This document shows positions 33,801 to 44,243 of a DNA stretch of 64,000 nt, one piece after another. The stretch is from NCBI RefSeq assembly GCF_002878395.1, contig NC_061114.1, positions 168,146,625 through 168,210,624 on the forward strand, given 5' to 3'. The stretch comes from Capsicum annuum (taxonomy: Eukaryota; Streptophyta; Magnoliopsida; Solanales; Solanaceae). The notes beneath the pieces are model-generated. The model ran no database searches and was not told the DNA's origin. It saw only the letters and a program-made list of their open reading frames with translations. How positions within the stretch are numbered: the stretch's first letter is position 1; each line of letters opens with the position of its first letter. A program made the translations under genes and the position numbers.

Positions 33801-34615
33801 GTCATATTTGGACATAATCATTTGCTGATTATTGATAATAGATTTTGGAGTCATCCGTTAGTGAGAGGTTGATCTCTAATTCTGTCAGTCAAGAGTAGTG
33901 AGCTCAAAATTTAGTCATTTATGTGAGTATTTCAGTTAATCAGTTATCAGTATTAGATTATTCAGTGATTCAATATCTCAGTGTTAGTAGTGAGTTCAGA
34001 TGATAGTAAATTGGTATCCGAGTTTTAGTATCTAGGGTTGTGATAATTGTGATTATGGTTTGTGCATTCTTGTATGTGTTCTCGTTTGGTACTCTCATGA
34101 TTATTCAGTTATATAATTGTTCATGCATGAGCCCTTTCATTTATCCTTACCTTATCTGCATACTCGGTACATTCCCGTACAGACGAATTTACCTTATGGT
34201 GTTTTTTTGACACCATAGGTCCAGAGGCACGTGATCCAAAGTTCCCTCAATAGTTCAGTCCTAGTCAGCAGTAGTAGACGTAAAAGTGAGTCCTCTTTAT
34301 TCGAGGATGATCCTTGTATTATTATTGCATCAGACTTTGTTTATTTCCAGTTGACGGAGTCAGTTGGGGATATGTCCCATTAACTCCACAGTTCAGATAG
34401 TTAGAGACTTTTTGGATGGATGTATTAGTATTCAGTTTTTAGTTTTGAGTATTTATAGATGTGTTGAACCTTATGGCTTATTTCTGCCTATTTTTTGCAT
34501 TTATTTTCAGATATTATGCAGTGTTCATAGTATAGATATCAGGAAAGGGTTAGATTATGGTCCTTCGAGGTCATGAGCACTGTGTAATGACTAGGGGCAG
34601 TCTCGGGTCATTACA

Positions 34616-35060
34616 TAAAGATGGTGGCAAGTGGCCACAAAAGAATTAAGGGAGTTTGAATTCATTATCTTTGGCTAGTATTTTTTCTCCTTACCTGAAG
34701 TTATCAGGTGATCGTCTATCTCAGTTTAGTGGAAGGTTTTGGGTACCGAGTGCCTAATTCAAGACTAGTGATGCTCAGTCGGCTCCACCTTGCCCTTCTT
34801 GCAGATTTTATGGTCAGAGTCATCATAGTCAGTACGAGAAGGGAATAAATTGATGTTTTTATTGTGTTCAGGTTAGGCACATGCAACGTGAGTGCCCCTC
34901 TTTGGCAGCTTCTTGGGCCAACAAGGCCCCTATTGCTATTCCACTTCCTCCCAGACCAAGGGCTGTTATGTTTGCCTCTGTTACTATTTTTGGTGCCAGC
35001 ACTGGCTAGAACCACTTATATGCACTTGACACTCGCCAGGATTTCAAGGTTTCTCTCAAT
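34616..35060 (+). pseudogene. gag: gag relic of element D, second part with zinc knuckle
   Basis: It continues gag after the solo LTR. At 34854-34895 it encodes CFYCVQVRHMQREC, a CCHC knuckle with all four metal ligands kept, although the Gly before His is Arg. Upstream is the usual linker with a second partial motif (CPSCRFYGQSHHSQYEK). A stop lies before the knuckle at about 34851. The following Pro/Ala-rich stretch leads to the protease. Confidence 0.85.
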
Positions 35061-35530
35061 GTTATCATGTATATGTTGAGACTTTTCTCCCATGATATGT
35101 ATTGATTGCCTTATATAGGTTCTACTCATTCTTATGTGACCCCGTATGTGGCTGTGTATCTACATTGGGGTCCCGAGAGTCTGTCAGTTTTTTTTATATT
35201 TCTACCCCAGTGGGAGACTTTTTGGTTGTTACAAGAGTTTATAGAGGATGTGTGATATCTATTGGTGGTAGAGACACTCTTGTTGACTTGATAAAGTTAG
35301 ACATGGTTGATTTTGATGTAATTTTTGGGATAGATTGGTTGCACTCTTGCTATGCTTCCTTAGATTGTCGGACCCATAGGGTCATATTTAATTTCCCTAA
35401 TGAGCCAGTGATTGTATAGGAATGTAGTTCTCTAGTTCCTAAGGTAATATTCATATCTTATCTTAAATCTCAAAAGTTTATTGCAAAGGGGTATTTGTAT
35501 TATTTAGTCTGAGTTAAAGAATCTAACTCA
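35061..35530 (+). pseudogene. Aspartic protease relic of element D
   Basis: The blocks GSTHSYVTPYVAVYLH (near 35120) and STPVGDFLVVTRVYRGCVISIGGRDTLVDL, DMVDFDVIFGIDWLHSCYASLDCR (in the open piece 35102-35419) are typical. The catalytic Asp region just before GSTHSY is disrupted by a stop and shift, so the active site cannot be read. A stop at 35417 is followed by the ISYL..QK and YLYYLV pieces that lead into RT. Confidence 0.85.
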
Positions 35531-36448
35531 AAATAGCTTTCCCTAGAATCTATCCCCGTGGTTAATGAGTTTCCCAAGGTGTTTCTCGATGATATTCCCG
35601 GTGTTTCTTTGAATAGGGAAAGTGATTTTGGCATTGATCTTGTTCTGGACACTTGTCCGATTTTCACCCCTCCTAATAGAATGGCTTCGGCAGAGCTAAA
35701 AAATCTTAAGAAGCAATTGAAAGACCACTTAGATAAAGGTTTTATCCGCCCTAGTGTATTTTCGTGGGGTACTCCTATGTTGTTCGTGTGTAAGAATGAT
35801 GGTTCCCTTCATATGTGCATTGATTATCATCAGTTGAACAAAGTGTCCGTAAAGAATAAATATCCTCTTCCTATGATCAATGATTTGTTTGATCAACTTC
35901 AGGGTGTGAAGTGTTTCTCTAAGATTGATCTTAGATCGGGTTATCATCAACTTAAGATTAGGGATGTGGATATCCCTAACACTACCTTTAGAACCCAGTA
36001 TGGTCACTATGAGTTTTTAGTCATGTCATTTAGGTTGTCCAACGCCCTGGTGGCATTCATGGATTTGATGAATAGGGTCTTCCGTCCATTCTTAGACATA
36101 TTTTTCATTTTCTTCATTGATGAAATCTTAGTGTATTCTAAAAGTTAGGTGGATCATGTATATCACCTCCGTGCCATGTTGCAAACTTTGAAGGATCATT
36201 ATTTGTATGCCAAGTTCTCCAAGTGCAAGTTTTGGTTGAAAGTTGTAGCTTTTCTTGGTCATGTCATCTTTAGTGAAGGGATTATGGTAGATCCCCAAAA
36301 AGTTGTAGCAGTTAAGAAATGGCCTAGAGCTACGACTCCAATCGATATTCAGAGCTTCTTGGGTCAAGCCAGTTATTATAGAAGGTTTGTGGAGAGTTTT
36401 TCCACTATAGCTGCCCATTGACCAAGGTAACCTAAAAGAAGGTCAAGT
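35531..36448 (+). pseudogene. pol: Reverse transcriptase relic of element D, nearly open
   Basis: 35558-36148 (196 codons) and 36149-36421 are the same frame, split by one TAG at 36146. Motifs in order: [107 protein letters not shown], then FSKCKFWLKVVAFLGHVI and SFLGQASYYRRF. FSKID is intact. The metal-binding FIDD is FIDE, a single Asp-to-Glu change. A shift near 36430 leads to RNase H. RT length and order are normal for Ty3/gypsy. Confidence 0.93.
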
Positions 36449-36968
36449 TCATGTGGTCCGATGCGTGTGAGGGTAGTTTTGATAAGTTGAAAGATAAATT
36501 GACTTTGGCTATAATTTTGACCTTGCCCAAGGGTAGTGATGGCTTTGTGGTGTATTGTGATGCTTCTCGTATCAGTATTTGTTGTGTGTTAATGCAACAT
36601 GGTAGGGTGGTGGACTATGCATCTAGACAATTAAAAGTTCATGAAAAGAACTACCCTACCCATGACTTAGAGTTATTATTCATGATCTTTGCATTGATGA
36701 TTTGGAGGAATTATCTTTATGGTGTTCATGTCGACATATTTTTTGATCATAAGAGCCTTCAATAAATGATTACTCAAGAAGAGTTGAACCTCTGGCAAAG
36801 AATATGGCTTGAGCTATTGAAAGACTATGATATGAGTCTTCATTACCATCCCGGTAAAGAAAATATAGTCACAGATGCTCTTAGTAGATTGTCTATGGAA
36901 AGTTTGGCCTATGTTGATAAGGATAAGCGGGGAATTGGTGAGCGATGTTCACCATTTGGATAATCTTG
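36449..36968 (+). pseudogene. pol: RNase H and tether of element D
   Basis: 36451-36765 and 36766-36963 are one frame split by a stop at 36763. They read [55 protein letters not shown] and LLKDYDMSLHYHPGKENIVTDALSRLSM. The four acidic residues normally used for catalysis are all visible: Asp in YCDAS, Glu in HDLEL, Asp in FDHKS and Asp in TDALSR. It is the least damaged catalytic domain in the window. It would remove RNA from the RNA/DNA hybrid. Confidence 0.92.
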
Positions 36969-37926
36969 AAGTTTGACTTATGGACTCCAAGGGTGGTGGT
37001 GTTTTTGTGCTTTTGATATCTCAATCGTCTCTTGTGATTAAGATAAAGGAGAAACAAGTATTGGACCCTGACTTGATGAAGATCAAGAATAATGTGGGTC
37101 AACACAAAGTTGCGGATTTTGTGATTGGAGGGGATGGCATCTTGAGGTACCAAGGTAGGCTATGTGTTCCCCATGCCGATGGATTGAGGGAAAGGTTCAT
37201 GGCCAAGGCTCATAGTGCCCGTTATGATATATATCCCAGTTCCACCAAGTGTACCACGACATTAGGGAGTTTTATTAGTGAAATAATATAAAGCGAGGTG
37301 TGGCTAGCTACGTGGCCAAGTGTATGGTGTGTAAACAAGTGAAATTTGAACACATGAGGTCTGGTAGTTTATACCAATAAATTATGTTACTAGAATGGAA
37401 ATAGGAGGTAATTAATATAGATTTTATCACCTATCTTCCTAGATCTCAAAATCAATGTGATTCTATTTTGGTTATCATTGATATAATGACCAAGTCCGAT
37501 AAATTTTTACCCTGAGTACTAATTTATTAGCGAAAGATTATGTTAAGTTATATCTTGTGGAGATCGTGAAGTTGCATGATGCTTCAGTGTCTATTATCTT
37601 AGATTGTGGTCCTCCATATTCATCCTACTTTTGGAAGTTGCTCCAAAGAGGTTTGGGAACTAAGGTGTGCCTTAGTAACACATTCCACCCACAAATGGAG
37701 AGAACTATCCTAATATTGAAGGATATGTTGTGGGCTTGTATAATTGATTATGGTCTGACCACTTGCCTTTGATTGAGTTCACCTAGAATAATAGTTACCA
37801 CTCTAGTATTGGCAAGGCGCCTCTTAAGCGTTGTATGGTAGGAGATGTCGATCTCCTATTTGGTGGTAAGAAGTTGATGAGGGTAAGTTTCTTGGCCTCG
37901 ATTTAGTTCACCAAGACTTAAAAAAG
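36969..37926 (+). pseudogene. pol: Integrase relic of element D
   Basis: 36980-37291 holds the linker (VLDPDLMKIK, VADFVIGGDGILRYQGRLCVPHADGLRERFM) and the start of the zinc domain (KAHSARYDIYPSSTKC, where the second His region is Tyr). Then AKCMVCKQVK near 37318 keeps C-x2-C. The core is broken: PKSDKF near 37495, LVEIVKLHDASVSIILDCG (37553-37605; normally SDRG, with the Asp kept), and TERTI-like MERTILILKDMLWACI near 37695. Several stops and shifts are present. Confidence 0.85.
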
Positions 37927-38460
37927 GTGAAAGTGATTCGTGATAGATTCAAAACTACTCAAAGTCATCAAAAGTCCTATACGAATGTGAGGCATAGAGA
38001 CTTAGAATTTAACGAGGGCGATTGGGTATTCTTAAAAGTATCTTCCATGAAGGGAGTGATGTTGTTTGACAAAAAGGGAAAGCTTAGTCCCCAGTATGTC
38101 AGTCCCTATTTGATTGTTAAGAGGGTTGGCAATATTGCCTATTAGTTGGAGTTGTCCTCTAGTATGGACTTCATTTACTTAATTTTTCATGTCTCTCTGT
38201 TGCAGAAATGTGTGGGTGATCCTTCCTTGGTAGTTCCCTAGAAAGATGTTGGTATCTCAGAATCTTTGTCCTATGAGGAGATCCCGGTGATGATCTTAGA
38301 TTGGCAAGTTCGCCGGTTGCGAACGAAAAAGGGGGATTCGGTGAAGGTTCTATGGAGGAACCAAAAATTCAAGGAAGCTACTTAGGAGGCAGAAGAGGAC
38401 ATAAAGTCCAAGCACCCATATTTATTTCCCATTGTGAAAGCTTATGTTGGAGGTATATGA
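37927..38460 (+). pseudogene. pol: Integrase C-terminus and chromodomain of element D
   Basis: 37927-38145 reads RDRFKTTQSHQKSYTNVRHRDLEF, DWVFLKVSSMKGVM and KGKLSPQYVSPYLIV. After a stop, FHVSLLQKCVGDPSLVVP and SLSYEEIPVMILDWQVRRLRTKKGDSVKVLWRN, EAEEDIKSKHPYLF follow, ending in TGA at 38459-38461. The last block is a chromodomain of the Tekay/Del type. The domain has two stops. Confidence 0.88.
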
Positions 38461-38909
38461 TAATATCCTTACTTTGATGTATGTCTGTGATAGACAATGG
38501 GTTGAAGTCCCCATGCTTTGAATTGAATTATATGTTTGTTAGACAGTGGATTAAAGTTCCCAATGTTTGAAATAATTTGTGCCTTGATTAGACCATGAGT
38601 TAAAGACCCTAGTGCATTGAATTAACTCATGTTTTGATAGATGGTGGGTTAAAGTTCCAAATGCTTTGAGTTGCTTGATGTCTTTGAAAGTTGATGGGTT
38701 GAAGTCCATAAGTTGTGAAATTAGTAAGTGTTAATAAGCAACGAGTTAGTGTCCCGAAGTCGAAGGGATGAATGAATGATTGATAATAAGCATGACGTAT
38801 GTTGTATCCTTGTTGAATGCTTTCTTTAACATTGATTAAAGTGATGTGTGATGATATGTTAGCTTTTGTATACGCTTACCTTACCCTTTATTCACGGACG
38901 AATGACACA
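38461..38909 (+). other. 3' untranslated region of element D with LTR-like repeats
   Basis: No coding signature is seen. Between 38490 and 38760 the word GGGTTGAAGTCCCC/ GGGTTAAAGTTCC recurs about five times at 55-65 base spacing. The word is similar to the tandem repeat inside the D LTRs although this region is outside them. Confidence 0.65.
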
Positions 38910-38922
38910 AGTGGGGGAGAAT
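38910..38922 (+). other. Polypurine tract of element D
   Basis: AGTGGGGGAGAAT directly precedes the TG of the 3' LTR. Confidence 0.8.
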
Positions 38923-40794
38923 TGAAACACCTAAGCTTGAACCATTTAAAAACAACTTTATTTTTGTGCCTCTGAGTGGGCTACAACAAGAGCCTTGAGT
39001 CATACCCTTGGTCGCAACTCGTACCCACCTTGACCACCCCTTTAGTACCTCAATCAGTCCATGAGGGAATCATACTGTTTTCTATAGCAAATTAGCTCCC
39101 TTTGATCGTAACCAATGCGTATGAGTCATATACTACTAAATCGTATAGAGGTGAGCGTCAAACCATGTGGACTATTTTTTTCACGAGTGAAGCTTATGAG
39201 TTAGGGGTGAGTCATACCCTTTCGATATGACTCAAGGGTTCATACTCGTACCCTTAACAGTGTGTGTCACCAATGAGAAGCCTAGGGTACGAGTTAGGGT
39301 ACCACTCGTACCCTAGGATACGATAACTAAAGGAATCGTATGGGGGAGTCGTACCATTGCGCGAGCTAACTTTTCAGAATTTAACAAAGGACCTTTTGGT
39401 CATTTTACTTGCCAAAATATCTAACCCCTCTCACTATATAAGGTATTATAGCCTCCAGAGTCTTCATTCTACAAGACTCAAACACTCTTAAACACTTTTG
39501 GTGAGAATGTGGCATAGAATTGTTGTAAGGGTTTTAATGACCATAACTTGTTTTGTACGTTGAATTAAGTGAAGGCATTGACCTATTCAGATGGTTGAGA
39601 AATAAAGTCTCCCAAAAGTACCATGTGGTTATGTATAGTGTTGAATTGGCTAAACTGGTTAAAGTCCTTAAATGTTGTATTGAATCTATGTCGATGCATG
39701 GGAAAATAGTTAAAGTCCCAAATGCCAACTAATGATAGTTGTAATGGCTTGAGGTCAAATTCCTTTGACTTATTTGATGGCTTAAGGTTGAAGTCCCTTT
39801 CCTTGTGATGGCTTGAGATTGAGGTCCCTTGCCCAATGAAATTTCTCGAGGTTAAAGTCTCATGCTTAAACAGATCTCTTGAGGTCAAAATACCTCACCC
39901 AAGGAAATGACTTGTTGTTAAAGTCCAAGTGAAACATGAGGTTAGATTCCCTTGTTTACTGAACGAGACGAAGGTTGGAGTCCATTGCCTAAATGATTGT
40001 GGGTGTGGTTAGAGTTTCTTGTTTTAATGAATGTATAAGTGGTTAAAGTCCTTGACTAATGATAGAGTAAGTATGGAAAAAGTCCCATGTCTAATGATAA
40101 TATGAATGTGGTTAGAGTCCTTTGCCTATTGAGAATATTTGAAGCTATAAGTGTGGGAGGTTGTAGTCCTCCACTTTATGAATGATGAACAAGTGCTTGA
40201 AGCATGTTGATAAGACTTGTTCCTTATTTGGCATGTGACATACTGATATGTGTGTATAAGTTTATGAATGTGATAAAACGTGATATATTGACTTTTTGTT
40301 GATTTATGATGTTATTTTATCACTTATCCTTGAGTTACATGCTAGTGTTCCAACCGCTAACTATCTTTGGGTGCTATGTACCCACACGACATAGGGTCCA
40401 AAGCATAGTTTTCTCTTCCCGCATATTGATTAGCCGATTAAAGCGGTTCATGTATTGACTTGAAGTGGTGAGCTTTCTTTCTTCGGAAGACATGCACTTC
40501 TTGGTCTCTTTAAGGCTTGGGTTGGCTATTACTGGGGGCTTGTACCGACATATACATTTATTGACTTTGGTTTTGTATAGAGGTATTATGAACAACTATG
40601 AATTTGGGTGAGAGATAGTTATTATGAATCTAATAATGACTTAAGATATTATTTACAAAATCTTTACTTATGAGTTGGAGTTCCCTTGACTCCTATTGTA
40701 TGATGAGATGTTTGGGTCGGGTTACCGGGGTGAACTCCGATTCATATGAGCTTGGGGTGCCCATACAACATGGCCCAGGGTTTAGGTAATATCA
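38923..40794 (+). repeat. 3' LTR of element D, with an internal deletion
   Basis: It is 1.87 kb versus 2.48 kb for the 5' LTR. The difference is mainly one deletion at about 39497: the 3' copy passes from 'cttaaacactt' to 'ttggtgagaatgtggcat', skipping about 590 bases present at 27670-28259. The TATA string is at 39435. It ends in TAATATCA, followed by GTATC. Confidence 0.87.
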
Positions 40795-41060
40795 GTATCA
40801 GGGTCACTCATCTTCACCTGGACTGTACTCTGCCTGTGCCCTGTGCCCAAAACTATTAGGAGCCGTGGTAATATTTTTGGGGAAAGGGCTAATTCGACAT
40901 GCATGAAGTGTAGTAGAAATCATTTGGGGGAGTGTTTGATGGGTAGAGGTAGTTGTTATGGTTATGGTAAGATGGGCCACATGTTCAAGGAATGCCCTTA
41001 TTCTAAATAGGGAAGCAGGTATGCTCATCCTCAGATTAAGTCCATAAATTTAGTAGTTCA
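40795..41060 (+). pseudogene. gag: gag relic of the A element, second part with zinc knuckle
   Basis: The sequence resumes after D. Near 40908-41000 it reads CMKCSRNHLGECLMGRGSCYGYGKMGHMFKECPYSK. The knuckle CYGYGKMGHMFKEC keeps Cys, His and last Cys but has Tyr for the second Cys. A stop follows at about 41008, and the linker toward protease is frameshifted. Confidence 0.82.
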
Positions 41061-41159
41061 GTTAGGCTGTCCAGCTCTACAGTAGAGTACATCATCCAAT
41101 ATCAGTGGAGATTAGCATCAGAACCAATTTTATTCTATACCATTCCATTAGGAGCACGA

Positions 41160-41695
41160 GAGCTCCCCAAATGTTGTCACTGGTATGCTTCATTTTTTCA
41201 CTTTCATTTTTATGTGTTATTAGACCCAGGGTCAAACCTCTCTTTTATGATCCTACTTATTGCTATAAATTTAGGAGTAAGTCCCAAAAGTCTTTCTGAA
41301 CCTTTTCACTCTCTACTCCAGTGGGTGATTCAGTCATTGGTATATGAGTATATAGAAAGTGGCGAACCCCCAACCCCATGGTTTGTAAGCGTATTCTCTA
41401 ATTCTCTAAGCTACAGGACCCACCCAATCTCTGATTATTATCCTTAATAGGATCACTTTTACAAATTAAATAGAACTAGAGATAATAGATTTTGATGTTA
41501 TTTTGAGCATGGATTGTCTCTATTTATGCTATGCATCAATTGATTGTAGCACCTTAGTAGTAACATTTCAGTTTCCTAATGAGTTAGTCCTTGAGTGGAG
41601 GGGTAGTTCAGTATCTCTCAAAAGTCATTTCATCTCTTATCTTAAAGCCAAAAATATAATATCAAAAGGATATATCTACCACCTGGTATGAATTA
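41160..41695 (+). pseudogene. Aspartic protease relic of the A element
   Basis: Near 41175 VVTGMLHF, then after a shift LDPGSNLSF with the catalytic Asp at 41222-41224 and an intact Gly. PKSLSEPFHS follows at 41285. Further blocks read FDVILSMDCLYLCYASIDCSTLVV and FPNELVLEWRGSS, SYLKAKNIISKGYIYHLV. Frames change at least three times. Confidence 0.83.
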
Positions 41696-42000
41696 AAGAC
41701 ACTAAGTATGAAGCCCCAACTATTCAGTCAGCTCGTATAGTCAAAGAATTTTCAAAGTTCTTCCCATAGGATCTACCTGTGGTACCTCCCGATAGAGAAG
41801 TAGATTTAGGTATTGATCTCCTTCTCGATACCAGCCTATCTCTATTTTGCCCTATCATTTGTCTACGGCATAGCTTAAGGAATTGAAGAACAACTTAAGG
41901 ACCTCTTAGATAAGGAGTTCATCAGACCTAGTATTTCCCCGTGGGGTGCTCCAGTTCTTTTAGTGCGCAAGAAGGATGACACTCTTAGAAAGTGTATTTA
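41696..42000 (+). pseudogene. pol: Reverse transcriptase fragment of the A element, truncated
   Basis: The pieces EFSKFFP.DLP, REVDLGIDLLLD and [32 protein letters not shown] are the start of the RT fingers. At about 42000 the frame runs into a family C LTR fragment, so palm, RNase H and integrase of this element are absent from the window. Confidence 0.85.
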
Positions 42001-42739
42001 CACATTATATTTTAGAGTGGCTAGAGTCTTGGTATCTTTAGTACTTTCTTTGGATTCCTTATTTTGTCCGGCTAACATGCTTGGGGCCTTTTCAACAGGG
42101 GGAGGTGAACCTATGCAGACCATGGGTGCCTTTAGGGTAGAGTGAGCTACACAATTCAGGTTAATGGTTTGAACTCTAATGTTCATGACCCTTGTCCCTA
42201 TCCCGATATCCTATATATGTATATTTGAATATGTGCATATGGTTTTTACTATGGCATTATTTATCACTTTCTCTGAGTTATACGATAGTGTTTATCTTAC
42301 TGACCATCCCTGGACGCTACATCATTTCATAGTGTGAGGTCTGAAGGGTGTTCTGCTACTTCTATGCAGAGTTAAGTGGTTTGGTACATCTGTTGTGTTG
42401 TTGTGAAGTGGTAGCCATCAACTTTTGGAAGGCCATATTATTTCACTGGTTTATTTATTCTCTTACTATTTAATTTTGTTTTTTTTGTCATACTTGGGAG
42501 CATGTCCCGACTTAGTTGATATTCTGATTTTAGAGGCTTTTGTGGATAGGTGTGGGTTGGATAACTGTTTTGATTCTTAGAAATCTCATTTTGTTTATCT
42601 ATTCTTCTTATCATCATATTTGGTTGGCTTCAGTTGTATTATTTTATTTTGTTCTGGAAGTTAGGCTAAAGGGGTAGTCTCTAGCTCATGGTGGGCTTGA
42701 GATACCCATCACGTCAAGGCTCTGGTTCGAGTCGTGACA
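42000..42739 (+). repeat. Truncated LTR of family C, plus orientation
   Basis: It aligns in the opposite strand sense with 48466-49205. Shared words are 'gggggaggtgaacc', 'gcatgtcccgac' and 'gatgttgtttttttgtca'-like. It ends GAGTCGTGACA at 42739, the proper LTR end. The missing 5' part and the neighbouring half RT show a deletion junction near 42000. Confidence 0.8.
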
Positions 42740-42775
42740 GAATCTTTATCAGCTAAAAGTCTCACTATAATGTAA
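42740..42775 (+). other. Short tail of element S internal region
   Basis: After the C LTR end the sequence leads into the S ORF. No more is visible. Confidence 0.4.
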
Positions 42776-43860
42776 GTTCTTTCGTCAAAGTTCAAGACTT
42801 ATCTCTTATTCTCCATCTCTATGGCTTGGAAGTTTATAAAGAACTTGTTCATATGTTTTATGCTAATCTTCATCTTTCCCAAGATAGTGGTGAGTTGGAA
42901 ATTCTTGTTCTTGGAACCCAGATTATTATCCTAAATGATTTTTTATTCAAAAAAGGTTTTTGAGAGTATGTTCTCTGGCATTATCCCCTTTATGAATGGT
43001 ACCTGGCCTGATAATTTTGAGGTTATCTTTGAAGAAGCTAAAAATTTTATTTCAAATCTGGAAGTTAGTTCAACAAACTTTAGTTCGTTGTGTCTTTGTT
43101 CTAAATATCCCCACCACCGTAATCCCCAAGAAGGGTTCTCCCAGCAATGTCACCTGTCGAGATGGGTTTGTTTTGTACTGCATGATTAAGAAATACAAAA
43201 TTAATTGGGATGTATGGTTCCATTAATATATGCTGGAAAGTACAGTTGATGCTCATGCCATTCCTATCTTGCCCTACGAACCGTTGATTATTCGAATCCT
43301 CCTCCGCTAAACCATTGATCTCTTTGAGTATCCTGTTGTGGAAGTTTCTACAACATATGATTCTAAAGCTTTTGCTAGCATGGGATATGTCCTGCTCAAC
43401 ACTGAATGGTGAAAAAAGGTGTGTACAAAGGAAAAAATTGATTTACAAAAGGTTAGTAAGAATACTTCTAATGCTGGTCTTCTAGTGATAAAAGAAATGG
43501 AGGACATCAAGGAACATTTCAAGTCAATTGAGGAAGGGTTTGCTGAGTCTTCAAGATTTGACTAGCAGGATATTTTAGCTGAGTAAAGACACAAATAGCG
43601 ATGTGGGTAAAGCATGCTTGACAATTGATAGTTTTAAATAGGAAGGTGTCAAGCTTTTTACCAAGTTATTTTCTCAGGTTAGCTCCATCAAATCCAAATC
43701 CAACTTCTCCTATAACAAACTTGCTATAGCAGTCCAGAACCCCTGTTCCAGTTTCTCCAAAAATATTAAAAAATCTTATAAATGTTTTTGTCACAATGTG
43801 CATAACACCCTCGCCTACTTTTTTAAGAAACGTTGATCTCTTGAATGCTCATTCAAGTAG
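42776..43860 (+). pseudogene. FYANL-motif ORF at the 3' end of element S
   Basis: The first frame reads VKVQDLSLILHLYGLEVYKELVHMFYANL (FYANL at 42856-42870) and LEILVLGTQIIILNDFLFKK. After one shift (about 42945) it continues VFESMFSGIIPFMNGTWPDNFEVIFEEAKNFI, and after more shifts RKGSPSNVT, FVLYCMIKKYKINWDVWF, and PTTYDSKAFASMGYV-like pieces. The FYANL block and the following hydrophobic spacing resemble the PF20167-like ORF of element T. Upstream of a SIRE-like 3' LTR, this is the place where SIRE elements carry their extra ORF. The function is unknown. Stops include 42949 and 43224. Confidence 0.7.
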
Positions 43861-44230
43861 GGTCTATCCCTTTATCTCCCTTGGTCTTTACTTAAAATTT
43901 TTACTTGTTTTGACATGATGTCTACATGCCTCCCACCTTGTATTTTGTGTGTTTTTGTCATGGACATAGTCTGGTCATTTTTTCTATATGGTCTGCTTGC
44001 TTGATATAGTTGTCTAGTTTCTCTGCTTGCCCTGTCCTATTTTATTATGTCAAAAGGGGGAGAAAGTCACCAAACATCAGATACAGAAGAGGTCCCTAAG
44101 TAAAGGCGAGCCAACTAACTATATATAGGAAGTCAACTAATGATGACGGAAAGAAGCTAGAAGGAAAGTAGGGAGCCAACCAACTATGTACACAGAGAAG
44201 TCAACTGATCTTTATTGTTTGTCATTATCG
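43861..44230 (+). other. 3' non-coding region of element S
   Basis: No coding signature is seen after the ORF. CAAAAGGGGGAGAAAG lies at 44051-44066, a string common near the end of SIRE-like elements. Confidence 0.6.
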
Positions 44231-44243
44231 AAAGTTGGGAGAT
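44231..44243 (+). other. Polypurine tract of element S
   Basis: AAAGTTGGGAGAT immediately precedes the TG of the 3' LTR. Confidence 0.7.

Larger units (their letters stand above)
30625..34615 (+). mobile_element. Solo LTR L1 inside the gag of element D
   Basis: It starts TGTAATACCCCCCAAAG and ends TCTCGGGTCATTACA, 3,991 bases long. It aligns over its length with 55243-58653. It is flanked on both sides by D gag, with no internal region, so it is a solo LTR left by recombination. It carries three separate tandem arrays (31741, 32195, 33423) that are shorter in the other copy. CG-rich inverted words lie at 30850-31120. A 'tatatatacccg' TATA-like string lies near 31190. The 95- and 70-codon open frames inside have no domain. 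Confidence 0.88.
27098..40794 (+). mobile_element. Ty3/gypsy chromovirus element D with nested solo L LTR
   Basis: The LTRs start TGAGAAACCTAGACTTGACCC (27098) and TGAAACACCTAAGCTTGAACC (38923), inside the gag of an A element. The order is 5' LTR, primer site, gag, inserted L LTR (30625-34615), rest of gag, protease, RT, RNase H, integrase, chromodomain, repeat-bearing 3' region, polypurine tract and 3' LTR. Near-matching 5-bp target duplications support the ends. D has the best preserved coding frames in the window, with long open pieces of RT and RNase H, but they still hold stops and shifts. No active product is expected. Confidence 0.9.
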
